Part shown: positions 37,798 through 48,118 of the stretch, in pieces
How positions within the stretch are numbered: the first letter of the stretch is position 1
Layout of the letters: each line of letters starts with the position of its first letter
Assembly: GCF_010723735.1 (NCBI RefSeq)
Contig: NZ_BLLB01000002.1
Coordinates: 1,798,001-1,862,000, forward strand
DNA from: Mycolicibacterium hippocampi
Lineage (GTDB): Bacteria > Actinomycetota > Actinomycetes > Mycobacteriales > Mycobacteriaceae
DNA: 64,000 bases
Direction: 5' to 3'
Notes under the pieces: generated by a model
The model's database searches: none
What the model saw: only the letters and a program-made list of their open reading frames with translations
What the model was told of the DNA's origin: nothing
Translations under genes and position numbers: made by a program

Positions 37798-38277
37798 GTG
37801 TCTTTCCTGGACGATTACGTCGGGCTGCACTTCCGCTATCCCGACCACTACGAGGTCGGCCGCGAGAAGATCCGCGAGTACGCCGTAGCGGTCAAGAACG
37901 ACGACGCCGCGTTCGTCGACGAGAACGCGGCCGCCGACCTCGGCTACGACGCCCTGCTCGCCCCGTTGACGTTCATCTCGGTGTTCGGTTACCAGGCGCA
38001 GTCGGCGATGTTCGCCGCCGCCAACATCGGCATCACCGATGCCCAGATCGTGCAGGTCGACCAGCTACTCAAGTACCTCAAGCCGATCAAGGCCGGCGAC
38101 CGGCTGTACTGCGACGTGTACATCGATTCGATCCGTAAAGCCCACGGCACCGACATCATCACCACCAAGAACATCATCAGCAACGCCAACGGCGACATCG
38201 TGCAGGAGAGCTACACCACCCTGGCGGGACGTAGCGAAGAAGACGGAAAGAGTGGCTTCCAAGATGGCACTGCGTGA
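37798..38277 (+). CDS. hadA: (3R)-hydroxyacyl-ACP dehydratase subunit HadA
   Basis: Substrate-binding subunit of the FAS-II dehydratase HadAB for meromycolate elongation. 159 residues, a single hot-dog fold with LLAPLTFISVFGYQAQSAM and VQVDQLLKYLKPIKAGDRLYCDV. It lacks the catalytic D/H pair, which HadB supplies. GTG start at 37798. It overlaps hadB by 14 nt, consistent with a translated pair. Confidence 0.96.
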   Translation: MSFLDDYVGLHFRYPDHYEVGREKIREYAVAVKNDDAAFVDENAAADLGYDALLAPLTFISVFGYQAQSAMFAAANIGITDAQIVQVDQLLKYLKPIKAGDRLYCDVYIDSIRKAHGTDIITTKNIISNANGDIVQESYTTLAGRSEEDGKSGFQDGTA

Positions 38278-38692
38278 GTTCAGTTCGGTCAAGGTCGGCG
38301 ATCAGCTGCCCGAGAAGATCATCCCCTTGACCAGGGGTGACCTCGTCAACTACGCCGGGGTGTCCGGTGACCTGAACCCGATCCACTGGGACGACGAGAT
38401 CGCCAAGCAGGTCGGTCTGGACACCGCGATCGCCCACGGCATGCTCACCATGGGGCTCGGCGGCGGCTACGTCACGTCGTGGGTCGGCGACCCCGGCGCT
38501 GTCACCGAGTACAACGTGCGGTTCACGGCCGTGGTGCCGGTGCCCAACGACGGCAAGGGCGCCGAGATCGTCTTCAACGGACGCGTGAAAGCGGTTGATC
38601 CCGAGACCAAGTCGATCGTGATCGCCATCAGCGCCACCTCCGGCGGCAAGAAGATCTTCGGCCGCGCAATTGCCAACGCCAAGCTGGCCTGA
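38264..38692 (+). CDS. hadB: (3R)-hydroxyacyl-ACP dehydratase catalytic subunit HadB
   Basis: 142 residues, MaoC-like hot-dog fold. The hydratase motif SGDLNPIHWDDEIAKQVGLDTAIAHGML holds the catalytic Asp and His (about residues 36 and 41). It forms HadAB and HadBC with its neighbours, acting on 3-hydroxyacyl-AcpM. It is the target of thiacetazone-type and isoxyl drugs through HadA. Start ATG 38264 lies inside the hadA 3' end. Confidence 0.97.
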   Translation: MALREFSSVKVGDQLPEKIIPLTRGDLVNYAGVSGDLNPIHWDDEIAKQVGLDTAIAHGMLTMGLGGGYVTSWVGDPGAVTEYNVRFTAVVPVPNDGKGAEIVFNGRVKAVDPETKSIVIAISATSGGKKIFGRAIANAKLA

Positions 38693-38704
38693 GCGGGTGC
38701 TGAC

Positions 38705-39214
38705 ATGGCTCTGAAGACAGACATTCGGGGAATGGTCTGGAAATACCCCGACACCTACGTCGTCGGCCGCGAACAGGTCCGGCAGTACGCAAAAGCCGTG
38801 AAGGCCGCCGACCCGGCATCGCATGACGAGGACGCGGCCGCCGCGCTCGGACACGGCGGGATCGTCGCGTCGCCGACCTTCATGTCGATCTTCGCGGTGA
38901 TGATCCAGAACCACTTCTTCCAGAACGTCGACGTCGGCCTGGAAACGATGCAGATCGTGCAGGTCGATCAGAAGTTCCTGTTCCATCAGCCGATCAAGGC
39001 CGGTGACGAACTCACCGGGACCATGTACATCGAGACGGTGGACGAACGCTTCGGCGCCGACATCGTCACCACCCGCAACGTCGTCGCCCGGCCGAACGGC
39101 GAGGTGGTGATGGAGTCCTACACGACGCTGATGGGCCACGAAGGCGACAACTCGATCTCGGTGAAGTGGGATCCTGAGACCGGCCAGGTCGTCCGCAAGG
39201 CCGCGGGCGAGTGA
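38705..39214 (+). CDS. hadC: (3R)-hydroxyacyl-ACP dehydratase subunit HadC
   Basis: 169 residues, paralogue of HadA (VASPTFMSIFAVMIQNHFF and VQVDQKFLFHQPIKAGDELTG align with the same segments). It pairs with HadB for longer meromycolate chains. It starts 12 nt after hadB. M. tuberculosis hadABC has the same order (Rv0635-Rv0637). Confidence 0.96.
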   Translation: MALKTDIRGMVWKYPDTYVVGREQVRQYAKAVKAADPASHDEDAAAALGHGGIVASPTFMSIFAVMIQNHFFQNVDVGLETMQIVQVDQKFLFHQPIKAGDELTGTMYIETVDERFGADIVTTRNVVARPNGEVVMESYTTLMGHEGDNSISVKWDPETGQVVRKAAGE

Positions 39215-39252
39215 CGGGTCAGCCGGGCACCGACAGGCCCGGACCGGATTAG

Positions 39253-39279
39253 TAACTCCGACCGGGGGCACGCTACACT
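39253..39279 (+). promoter_or_regulatory. Candidate promoter upstream of tRNA-Trp
   Basis: TACACT (39274-39279) is a fair -10 hexamer; GTAACT (39252-39257) at 16 nt is a weak -35. No other candidate precedes trpT. Confidence 0.4.
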
Positions 39280-39376
39280 CGGTCCTCGGGGTTTTCCCAG
39301 TCCAGCGCGCTGTCCGTCGGCCCAGATCGACCGAACGGGGAGCGCGCGAATTGTGTGGGCCCCTGACCCGCTATGA

Positions 39377-39449
<73 letters not shown>

Positions 39450-39522
39450 CAACTGAATAGTCGACAAGTGCACACTGGAAGGTGAGCACACGAGACCACA
39501 CGAGCAGAAAAGGAAGCATGCG

Positions 39523-40822
<1,300 letters not shown>

Positions 40823-40878
40823 TCGGGCCACTGTGCCCATCACCAGAACCCCAGAAAAGAAAAGGAACACCACAGAGC

Positions 40879-41307
40879 ATGGCCCCGAAGAAGAAGGTCA
40901 CCGGGCTGATCAAGCTGCAGATCCAGGCCGGGCAGGCCAACCCCGCCCCGCCGGTCGGTCCTGCGCTCGGCCAGCACGGTGTCAACATCATGGAGTTCTG
41001 CAAGGCGTACAACGCGGCGACCGAGTCGCAGCGGGGCAACGTCATCCCCGTGGAGATCACCGTCTACGAGGACCGCAGCTTCACGTTCGCGCTGAAGACC
41101 CCGCCCGCAGCAAAGCTGCTGCTCAAGGCGGCCGGTGTGGCGAAGGGTTCCGGTGAGCCGCACAAGACCAAGGTCGCCAAGGTGACCTGGGATCAGGTGC
41201 GCGAGATCGCCGAGACCAAGAAGGAAGATCTCAACGCCAACAACATCGATCAGGCGGCCAAGATCATCGCCGGCACCGCCCGGTCGATGGGGATCACCGT
41301 CGAATAG
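40879..41307 (+). CDS. rplK: 50S ribosomal protein L11
   Basis: 142 residues, complete. N-terminal domain [41 protein letters not shown] and C-terminal rRNA-binding domain [24 protein letters not shown]. It forms the GTPase-associated centre with 23S rRNA and L10-L7/L12 and is the thiostrepton site. 147 nt separate it from rplA, and this spacer contains a structured element. Confidence 0.99.
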   Translation: MAPKKKVTGLIKLQIQAGQANPAPPVGPALGQHGVNIMEFCKAYNAATESQRGNVIPVEITVYEDRSFTFALKTPPAAKLLLKAAGVAKGSGEPHKTKVAKVTWDQVREIAETKKEDLNANNIDQAAKIIAGTARSMGITVE

Positions 41308-41329
41308 CACGGCATAGCGGTGAACCGCC

Positions 41330-41390
41330 GTTGAGACTGCACTGAGGACACCAAAGTCCGAGTGAGGACTGCCCTGAGCGCAGTCTCAAC
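41330..41390 (+). promoter_or_regulatory. Structured leader before rplA, candidate L1 autoregulatory site
   Basis: A perfect 11-bp stem GTTGAGACTGC (41330-41340) / GCAGTCTCAAC (41380-41390) encloses 39 nt. Inside is a small hairpin GGAC (41346-41349) / GTCC (41356-41359) and repeats of TGAG and GAGGAC. It ends 64 nt before the rplA start. L1 represses its own message through a leader stem in other bacteria, so the same role is inferred; a processing site is the alternative. Confidence 0.55.
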
Positions 41391-41454
41391 ACAGTAATTC
41401 CGTGGGAGGGCCAGCTCCGGCCCGCCAACCACAACTTCTATCCAGGAGACGAAG

Positions 41455-42162
41455 ATGAGCAAGAACAGCAAGGCATTCCGCGAAGCCGCGGAGAAGGTCG
41501 ACCAGGACAAGCTGTACACGCCGCTCGAGGCCGCGAAGCTGGCCAAGGAGACGTCGTCGAAGAAGCAGGATGCCACCGTCGAGGTGGCGATTCGCCTCGG
41601 TGTCGATCCGCGTAAGGCCGACCAGATGGTGCGCGGCACCGTGAACCTTCCACACGGCACCGGTAAGACCGCCCGCGTCGCGGTGTTCGCTGTCGGGGAC
41701 AAGGCCGAGGCCGCCGAAGCCGCGGGCGCCGACATCGTCGGTAGCGACGACCTGATCGAGAAGATCCAGGGCGGTTTCCTCGACTTCGACGCCGCGATCG
41801 CGACGCCCGACCAGATGGCCAAGGTCGGCCGCATCGCCCGTATCCTCGGCCCGCGCGGCCTGATGCCGAACCCGAAGACCGGCACCGTCACCCCGGATGT
41901 GGCCAAGGCCGTCTCGGACATCAAGGGCGGCAAGATCAACTTCCGCGTCGACAAGCAGGCCAACCTGCACTTCGTGATCGGTAAGGCATCGTTCGACGAG
42001 AAGCTGCTGGCCGAGAACTACGGCGCGGCGCTCGACGAGATCCTGCGCGCCAAGCCGTCGTCGTCGAAGGGGCGCTACCTGAAGAAGGTCGTCGTCTCGA
42101 CCACCACCGGACCGGGCATCCCGGTGGACCCGGCGGTGACCCGCAATTTCGCGGAGGCGTAG
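41455..42162 (+). CDS. rplA: 50S ribosomal protein L1
   Basis: 235 residues, complete, ATG with AGGAGA upstream. Conserved segments: [54 protein letters not shown] and [22 protein letters not shown]1 forms the mobile stalk next to the E site and is a translational repressor. It is last in the secE-nusG-rplK-rplA series and is followed by a strong terminator. Confidence 0.99.
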   Translation: MSKNSKAFREAAEKVDQDKLYTPLEAAKLAKETSSKKQDATVEVAIRLGVDPRKADQMVRGTVNLPHGTGKTARVAVFAVGDKAEAAEAAGADIVGSDDLIEKIQGGFLDFDAAIATPDQMAKVGRIARILGPRGLMPNPKTGTVTPDVAKAVSDIKGGKINFRVDKQANLHFVIGKASFDEKLLAENYGAALDEILRAKPSSSKGRYLKKVVVSTTTGPGIPVDPAVTRNFAEA

Positions 42163-42190
42163 GCGTAGGCGCCAGCCGGAGACCAAGAAG

Positions 42191-42222
42191 AAACCCCGCA
42201 CCCACCCGGTACGGGGTTTTTT
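42191..42222 (+). terminator. Intrinsic terminator of rplA
   Basis: Stem AAACCCCG (42191-42198) / CGGGGTTT (42212-42219) followed by a T-run (TTTTTTCTT), 29 nt after the rplA stop. This is the only classical U-tract terminator seen in the window. Confidence 0.9.
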
Positions 42223-42631
42223 CTTGTTGCAGTTCTCGGAGTGCTCCTCGGTCGCCGTATACCTCCGGCCCCGCTGACGCCGCCGCCCCCCACGAACAGT
42301 GGTTCAGCATCAGGTCGGAGGATCGACGCCGTATCCCCCATCTGAACTCCGATGTGTGGTGGCCGAGGAGCACCCCGTCACAGCAACATAACATTTTGGG
42401 TGTCAGTTGGTGACACCATCAGCGATTATCGTCGGTGACAATATTGGCCGCACCCGTTTCCGCTGCAGTTTCGTCGAGATACCGACGGGTTCGGGTTGGT
42501 CGCCCGCGGGTTGACCGGATCTGCCGTTGCGCTTTATGGCAAACACTTCCGCGGATCCGGGGGAGTGGTTTTCCTCGGGTGTCGCGCTGCGACGTCAGGA
42601 TTCGGCAATGCGAACCGGCCCGCAGGGCAGG
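42223..42631. other. Unexplained 409-nt intergenic region with nested inverted repeats
   Basis: Lies between convergent rplA and a mycolate methyltransferase. GTGCTCCTCGG (42241-42251) pairs with CCGAGGAGCAC (42363-42373), about 110 nt apart, with further partial complementarity inside (CCTCCG near 42263 and CGGAGG near 42316). A separate perfect palindrome GGTGTCA (42399-42405) / TGACACC (42411-42417) follows, then TGACAATATTGG, an AT-rich box. No coding frame with family likeness was found; it could hold a small RNA or a duplicate terminator. Confidence 0.5.
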
Positions 42632-43528
42632 TCAGGCGGCGAGGCCGGGCTTCAGGTACGTGACGAGGCTGACGTCGATGCTCTCGTCGATGAAGTAGTA
42701 CTGGCAGCCGGTCAGGTACTTCATGTAGCGGTGGTAGTTCTCCTCGTCGGTGGCCGCGATCGCCTCGTCCTTGGCGGCCTCGAGTCGGCTCGCCCAGATG
42801 CCCAACGTCTTGATGTAGTGGTTGCGCAGCGACATGGTCTCGGGCACCACGAAGCCGGCCTTCTCGCCGTGCTCGACCATCATCTGCGTCGTCGGCACCC
42901 GGCCGCCGGGGAAGATCTCGGTGATCATGAACTTGACGAACCGGGCCAGCTCGAAGGTCAGCTTCTTCCCACGCTCGGCGAGATCGTACGGGTGATAGCC
43001 GACGCTGCTCTGGATCGTCATCCGGCCGTCCTCCGGCAGGATCTCGAAACAGGTCTTGAAGAAGTCGTCCCAGCGGTCCTTGCCGAAGTGCTCGAACGCC
43101 TCGATCGACACGATCCGGTCGACGGGGCTGTGGAACTGCTCCCACCCCTCCAGCCGCACGTCGAAGGTGCGCTCGGAGTCGACCTTGCTCAGCAGCTGGT
43201 TGCAGTAGGCCTGCTGGTTTTTGCTCAGCGTCAGGCCGATGACGTTGACGTCGTATTTCTCCATGGCGCGCTGCATCGTCAGCCCCCAGCCGCAGCCGAC
43301 CTCGAGCAGCGTCATCCCGGGCTTGAGGTCCAACCGGTCCAGGTGCTGGTCGACATTGGCGACCTGCGCTTCCGACAGCGTCACATTGGGACCGGTGAAG
43401 AAGGCGCAGCTGTACTTGCGGGTCGGATCCTGGAAGACCCCGAAGAAGTCGTCGGACAGGTCGTAGTGAGCCTGGATGTCCTCGAAGTGAGGCGTCATAT
43501 CCTTGGTGCCGGTGGATTGATCAGACAT
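42632..43528 (-). CDS. mmaA4: Mycolic acid cyclopropane/methyl synthase family methyltransferase (MmaA4-like)
   Basis: SAM-dependent enzyme that modifies meromycolate double bonds. 298 residues with [15 protein letters not shown], the SAM motif [12 protein letters not shown] (about 76-87), [26 protein letters not shown] and the lipid-pocket segment [21 protein letters not shown]. The bits [11 protein letters not shown] and the end [12 protein letters not shown] match M. tuberculosis MmaA4 (hydroxymycolate synthase) more than CmaA1/MmaA1 as I recall them. The exact product is not decided by sequence. It is in the Rv0642c position. The species carries two such genes here where M. tuberculosis has four. 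Confidence 0.85.
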   Translation of the reverse strand: MSDQSTGTKDMTPHFEDIQAHYDLSDDFFGVFQDPTRKYSCAFFTGPNVTLSEAQVANVDQHLDRLDLKPGMTLLEVGCGWGLTMQRAMEKYDVNVIGLTLSKNQQAYCNQLLSKVDSERTFDVRLEGWEQFHSPVDRIVSIEAFEHFGKDRWDDFFKTCFEILPEDGRMTIQSSVGYHPYDLAERGKKLTFELARFVKFMITEIFPGGRVPTTQMMVEHGEKAGFVVPETMSLRNHYIKTLGIWASRLEAAKDEAIAATDEENYHRYMKYLTGCQYYFIDESIDVSLVTYLKPGLAA

Positions 43529-43663
43529 GTTTTCCTTGCTGCGCTAGCCGACGATGTGGAGTGACCGTACCGAAAGCGCGGCCCGACTTTCTGCAAACAC
43601 GCGCTGAAGGGTCAACCCTAGCGTTTGGGCTGCGCGTCGATCCAATCCCGGCCCGGGCGGTCC

Positions 43664-44545
43664 CTACTTGGCGAGGGTGAACTGGTTGACGTCGATGTAG
43701 CCGATCCGGAAACCGTCGGCGCAACCGGTCAGGTAGTGCATGTAGCGCTCGTAGACCTCTTCGGACTGGATGGCGATTGCCTCGTCCTTGTGCGCCTCCA
43801 GCGCCGCGGCCCACAGGTCCAGGGTGCGGGCGTAGTGCGGCTGCAGCGACTGCGTGCGGGTCAGCTGGAAGCCGGGCTTGGCAGCGTGCTCACCGACCAG
43901 CTCGATGGTCGGCAGGTACCCGCCCGGGAAGATCTCGGTGAGGATGAACTTGACGAACTTGGCCACCGAGATGGTCAGCGGCATGCCGCGCTCTGTCATC
44001 TGCGGCAACGTCAGCGCCGTGATGGTGTGCAGCAGCATCACGCCGTCGTCGGGCAACGCCTTGTGGGCCATCGCGAAGAAGTCGTCCCAGCGGTCCCGGC
44101 CGAAGTGCTCGAACGCCCCGATCGACACGATCCGGTCGACGGGCTGGTCGAACTGCTCCCAGCCCTGCAGCAGCACCTGCTTGGAGCGGGTGCTGCCCTT
44201 CTCGTCGAGGTCGGCGAACGTGCGCTCCACGTGTGCCTTCTGGTTCTCGCTGAGCGTGAGGCCGATGACGTTGACGTCATACCGCTCGATGGCGCGCGTC
44301 ATCGTCGCCCCCCAGCCGCAGCCGATGTCCAGCAGCGTCATCCCCGGCTGCAGGCCGAGCTTGCCCAGCGCCAGATCCACCTTCGCCAGCTGTGCTTCTT
44401 CCAGCGTCATGTCATCGCGTTCGAAGTAGGCGCAGCTGTAGGTCTGCGACGGATCGAGGAACAGCCTGAAGAAGTCGTCGGACAGGTCGTAGTGCGCCTG
44501 GACGTCTTCGAAGTGTGGTTTGAGATTTCGTTTTGCCTTGGCCAT
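43664..44545 (-). CDS. Mycolic acid cyclopropane/methyl synthase (CmaA/MmaA-type)
   Basis: 293 residues, tandem paralogue of the 42632-43528 product. [49 protein letters not shown] motif LLDIGCGWGATM, IVSIGAFEHFGRDRWDDFF and the end GYIDVNQFTLAK resemble CmaA1/MmaA1/MmaA2. The product could be a cis- or trans-cyclopropane or a methyl branch with trans double bond. The gene lies 135 nt upstream of the other methyltransferase on the same strand, with its own ribosome site. Confidence 0.9.
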   Translation of the reverse strand: MAKAKRNLKPHFEDVQAHYDLSDDFFRLFLDPSQTYSCAYFERDDMTLEEAQLAKVDLALGKLGLQPGMTLLDIGCGWGATMTRAIERYDVNVIGLTLSENQKAHVERTFADLDEKGSTRSKQVLLQGWEQFDQPVDRIVSIGAFEHFGRDRWDDFFAMAHKALPDDGVMLLHTITALTLPQMTERGMPLTISVAKFVKFILTEIFPGGYLPTIELVGEHAAKPGFQLTRTQSLQPHYARTLDLWAAALEAHKDEAIAIQSEEVYERYMHYLTGCADGFRIGYIDVNQFTLAK

Positions 44546-44655
44546 ACGGTGGTCACCTTCAGAGCACGGCCCGGAGAGGTTCTCCTGAGACGGCGGTCGT
44601 GTGTGCCCGACAGAGATGGTACGTGCTTTCGGGAAGCTGAGGATTGACGCGTGAG

Positions 44656-45561
44656 TCAGGACACTTCGGCGAAAGTGGTCGTCAACTCACCCACGATGTC
44701 GTCCCAAAGCGGTTCGGGAAGTTCGTGTCCCATGCCGTCGAAGAGCACCAGTCGCGCGCCCGGGATCGCCCGGGCGACGGCCCGTCCACCAGACGGCCGC
44801 ATCAGCTTGTCCGCTTTGCCGTGGATGACCACCGTCGGGGCGGTGGTCTGCTTGTTGTACTTGCGCAGGCTGCCGCTGCCGGTGATCGCATTGAACTGCC
44901 GCGCGATGCCGTAGGGGTTGAACGCTCGGTCGTAGAACGCGATCGCGTCGGCGCGCAGCATCTCCACCGGCTTCGGATAGTCGGGGCTGCCGATGATGCG
45001 GCTGACCCGGATCGAGTTCTCGATGATCACGTCCCGCGGCGAGTCCGGTGCCGGCCCGGTGACCACAGCGAGGAGATGCCGCGGCCCCGGTGGCGGCAGC
45101 AGCGCCTGGTTGTTCGACGAGAAGATCACGCCGAGCGTCTTGGTGCGCTCGGCATGCCGTGCCGCGACGATCTGCGCGATCATCCCGCCCATCGATGCGC
45201 CGACCACATGCGCGCGGTCGATGTCGAGGTGGTCCAGCAGCGCGGCCGCGTCGTCGGCCATGTCCTCGAGCGTGTACACCGCCGGGCTGCGCCGGCCCAG
45301 CACTGATCGGGCCATGTTGCCGATCTGCGAACCCTTCGTGCGCTGTCCGTCGTAGTAGGTCGACAGGCCCACGTCGCGGTTGTCGTATCGGATCACCCGC
45401 AGGCCCTGGTCGACGAGCTTGCGGCAGAAGTCCTCCTGCCAGAACAGCAGCTGCGCGCCGAGGCCCATGATCAGCAGGACGGCCGGGTGGTCGGGATCGC
45501 CCATGTCCTCGTAGTGGATCTTCACATCACCCGACGGCGCCTTACCTTCTCGTATCTCCAC
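44656..45561 (-). CDS. lipG: Alpha/beta hydrolase LipG
   Basis: 301-residue hydrolase, by position the orthologue of LipG (Rv0646c). Nucleophile elbow VGASMGGMIAQ (Ser near 130), acid in IHGKADKLM, His in FDGMGHELPE; the oxyanion segment is LLIMGLGAQLLFW. M. tuberculosis LipG has been described as a phospholipase/thioesterase and may help recycle mycolate or phospholipid intermediates. It follows the ABC1 kinase gene closely (7-nt gap) on the same strand. Confidence 0.93.
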   Translation of the reverse strand: MEIREGKAPSGDVKIHYEDMGDPDHPAVLLIMGLGAQLLFWQEDFCRKLVDQGLRVIRYDNRDVGLSTYYDGQRTKGSQIGNMARSVLGRRSPAVYTLEDMADDAAALLDHLDIDRAHVVGASMGGMIAQIVAARHAERTKTLGVIFSSNNQALLPPPGPRHLLAVVTGPAPDSPRDVIIENSIRVSRIIGSPDYPKPVEMLRADAIAFYDRAFNPYGIARQFNAITGSGSLRKYNKQTTAPTVVIHGKADKLMRPSGGRAVARAIPGARLVLFDGMGHELPEPLWDDIVGELTTTFAEVS

Positions 45562-45568
45562 GGTGAGA

Positions 45569-46936
45569 TCAGACCTCCAGGTCGTTTTCTTTGTGCTCCC
45601 GGCTGATCTCGACCATGAAGTTCGCGAAGTAGCCGGTGAGCTGCGGGTCGCTCATCATCTGCCAGCGTGGCGCCAGCAGTTTCATGTAGCGCTCGACATA
45701 GAGGAACTGCTTGCCGATCAACACCAGCTCGCGGGGCAGCTTGACGTCATAGGCCTCGGCCAATGCCGAGAGTTGCTTGCCGATCTCGGCGTAGCTCAGG
45801 TCGCCGAGCGATGTCGCGGTCAGCGGCGTGGCGAACTTCTCCAGGTCCTTGGCGGCCTGGGCTTCGGGCTTGACGGTGCCCACGGCGCCCATCATCACGA
45901 CGATCTTGCCCGCGGTGGCGTGGTCCTTTTTGACCAGCAGTGCGTGCACCAGTTCCCGTAGCAGCCACCGGGTGCGGGGGTCGATACGGCCCATGATGCC
46001 GAAGTCGAAGAACACGATCTTGCCGTCGTCGTCGACGTAGAGGTTGCCGGCGTGCAGGTCGCCGTGGAACAGGCCGTGGCGCAGCCCGCCCTCGAACAGG
46101 CTGAAAAGCAGCGCCTTGACCAGTTCGGTGCCGTCGAATCCCTTCTCGCGGATCGCGGCGACGTCGTCGATGCGCACCCCGGTGACCCGCTCCATCGTCA
46201 GCACCCGCTCACTGGTCAGGTCCCAGTACACCTGCGGCACCCTGATGTTCTTGCCCAGCGGGGAGGCGTGCATGTGCGCGACCCACGCGTCCATCGACTG
46301 GGCCTCCAGCCGGAAGTCCAGCTCCTCGGCCAGGTTGTCGGCGAAGTCGGCGACGACGTCCTGGGCCGACAGCCGTTGGCCCAGCTTCGCGAACTCGACC
46401 AGCCGCGCGCCCCGCTTGAGGATCTGCAGGTCGGCGGCCACCCGGCGGCGGATTCCCGGCCGCTGGATCTTGACCACGACCTCCTCGCCGGTGTGCAGCG
46501 TCGCGTAGTGCACCTGGGCGATCGACGCCGAGGCGAACGGTTTCTCGTCGAAGGACTTGAACAGGTTCGCCGGCTCGTCGCCGAGGTCCTCCTGGAACAG
46601 TTTGTGCACGGCGTCGGAGTCCGCAGGGGGGACGCGGTCGAGGAGGCTGCGGAACTCCCGGCTCAGCGGCTCGCCGAACGCGCCCGGGCTGGATGCGATG
46701 ATCTGGCCGAACTTGACGTAGGTGGGCCCCAGGTCGGCGAACGCCTGAGGAATCTGCTTGACGATCTTCTGCTGCAGCGAGCCGCGGCCGGCGAGCTTGC
46801 CGACGACGCGCGCGCCGGTGCGGGTCACCTGCCATCCCGTCACCCCGACGCGTGCTGCCTCCACAGGCAAGGGCACCCGGTCCAGCTTGGCGACCTCGCG
46901 GTGCTGTGTCTGCTTGGTCTTTCGCGTGGTGCTCAT
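45569..46936 (-). CDS. ABC1/UbiB-family atypical kinase
   Basis: 455 residues, Rv0647c orthologue. The UbiB hallmarks are kept: KxGQ in YVKFGQIIASSPG (about 77-88), the Ala-rich loop ASASIAQVHYA in place of the glycine loop, the Lys in VVVKIQRPG, ExD in LAEELDFRLEAQSMD, the catalytic loop FHGDLHAGNLYV and DFG in VFFDFGIMG. Such proteins support quinone or isoprenoid-lipid biosynthesis and bind lipids; the exact substrate in mycobacteria is unknown. ATG 46936 is used because upstream frame has no family similarity. It is in an operon with lipG. Confidence 0.92.
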   Translation of the reverse strand: MSTTRKTKQTQHREVAKLDRVPLPVEAARVGVTGWQVTRTGARVVGKLAGRGSLQQKIVKQIPQAFADLGPTYVKFGQIIASSPGAFGEPLSREFRSLLDRVPPADSDAVHKLFQEDLGDEPANLFKSFDEKPFASASIAQVHYATLHTGEEVVVKIQRPGIRRRVAADLQILKRGARLVEFAKLGQRLSAQDVVADFADNLAEELDFRLEAQSMDAWVAHMHASPLGKNIRVPQVYWDLTSERVLTMERVTGVRIDDVAAIREKGFDGTELVKALLFSLFEGGLRHGLFHGDLHAGNLYVDDDGKIVFFDFGIMGRIDPRTRWLLRELVHALLVKKDHATAGKIVVMMGAVGTVKPEAQAAKDLEKFATPLTATSLGDLSYAEIGKQLSALAEAYDVKLPRELVLIGKQFLYVERYMKLLAPRWQMMSDPQLTGYFANFMVEISREHKENDLEV

Positions 46937-47027
46937 GGGTTGCAGTGTCTCAAAATCTGCTGGTCGGTGAAAAAAGCTGTGCACCGGGTCACAGTCCGGT
47001 CCCGGCGGAGCGGGGGTGGTGTGGCGG

Positions 47028-48026
47028 TCAGGCGAACGCATCCTCCAGCTCGGAGCGGGTCCGCACCGGATCGCTGCCCGGCTGATGGGTCGGCAGGGTG
47101 TGCGGCGCCAGGTCCGGATCGATGCCGTCGGCAACCCGGGCTTTCGCCTGCTCGAACTCCGGCACCGGACCCGAGGCGGCCGAGATGCCGTTGATGATCG
47201 ACCACACCAACGCCCGACGGGCGGTGCGCTCGATGATGTTGGGGTCGCGGTGCTGGATCAGGCCCTTGGCCCACCGGGGCATCGTGTCGCGGATGGCCCA
47301 GTTGAGTGCACTCTGTGGCAGCGGCAGGTTGGGCCCGGTCGCCATCGCGGTGCCGTAGGTGACGGCCAACCTGGGCAGATAGGACTCCAGACAGTCCAGG
47401 GTCTCCTGCTTGGTGCTGGGCAGGTCGGTTCCGCCGAGGGCGTGCCCGACTCGGACGAACTCACCGTAGTAGCGGTCGATGTCGTTGCCCCGCAACGGTT
47501 GTGGATGATAGAGCTGATGCGCGGTGGCGATGCCCCACACCACGGTCGCGTAGTTCCAGCGCAGCCAGTCAGGGTCGTCGGCGTCGTAGCGGGCGCCGTC
47601 CGGTCGTGTCCCCTTCACGGTGTGGTGCATCGACCGCACCGCCGTCGCGAGGCGTTCGGCAGTGGGCGTGGATCCGTAGGCGGTGCCGATGAAGAACGCC
47701 ACCGAATGTCCCAGTCGCACTGCCGCACCCTTCGGGTCGATCTCGGGCATCGGGGCGTCCCTGCTGTCCTTCTTGACCAGTCGCGAATGGTGCACCCCCA
47801 TCCAGTAGATCGACGGGTCGAGACGCTCGATGTAGGCGGCGCACTGCAGACCGAACACCAGCGAGTGCATATGGGAGTGCACATGCCACACCGCACTGCC
47901 CGGGCCGAACCAACCGGGGTCACCGACCGGGCCGGCGAACTCCATGCCGCGGAAGAAGTGCCGACGCACGTCCTGGTCGAACCGCTTGTTCAGTTGCTGT
48001 CCGACGATCTGGTGCGGCAGGAACAT
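47028..48026 (-). CDS. DUF2236 / MpaB-like heme oxygenase-type protein
   Basis: 332 residues related to the DUF2236 family (mycophenolic-acid MpaB and rubber oxygenase Lcp relatives) with conserved His-rich segments (AVWHVHSHMHSL, NYATVVWGIATAHQLYHP, RRFTV-like helices). Members bind heme b and oxidise hydrophobic substrates. ATG 48026 is selected because GGAGG stands 6 nt before it, inside the previous ATG-GAG-GTA (48038), which would otherwise be the start. It is divergent from a TetR gene across a spacer with paired direct repeats, so it is likely TetR-regulated. Confidence 0.8.
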   Translation of the reverse strand: MFLPHQIVGQQLNKRFDQDVRRHFFRGMEFAGPVGDPGWFGPGSAVWHVHSHMHSLVFGLQCAAYIERLDPSIYWMGVHHSRLVKKDSRDAPMPEIDPKGAAVRLGHSVAFFIGTAYGSTPTAERLATAVRSMHHTVKGTRPDGARYDADDPDWLRWNYATVVWGIATAHQLYHPQPLRGNDIDRYYGEFVRVGHALGGTDLPSTKQETLDCLESYLPRLAVTYGTAMATGPNLPLPQSALNWAIRDTMPRWAKGLIQHRDPNIIERTARRALVWSIINGISAASGPVPEFEQAKARVADGIDPDLAPHTLPTHQPGSDPVRTRSELEDAFA

Positions 48027-48045
48027 CGATACCTCCATTAGTGGT

Positions 48046-48090
48046 CACGGCTGTAGCCAGAATACCTTTTGGGCACGGTTGTGACCAGAA
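48046..48090. promoter_or_regulatory. Direct-repeat operator between MpaB-like gene and tetR
   Basis: CACGGCTGTAGCCAGAA (48046-48062) and CACGGTTGTGACCAGAA (48074-48090) agree at 14 of 17 positions with a 28-bp period. The outer bases also form the inverted pair TGGTCAC (48042-48048) / GTGACCA (48081-48087). This is a likely operator for the divergent TetR. Confidence 0.55.
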
Positions 48091-48118
48091 CTGTCGTCGA
48101 GCAATCTAGGCTGAAGCG

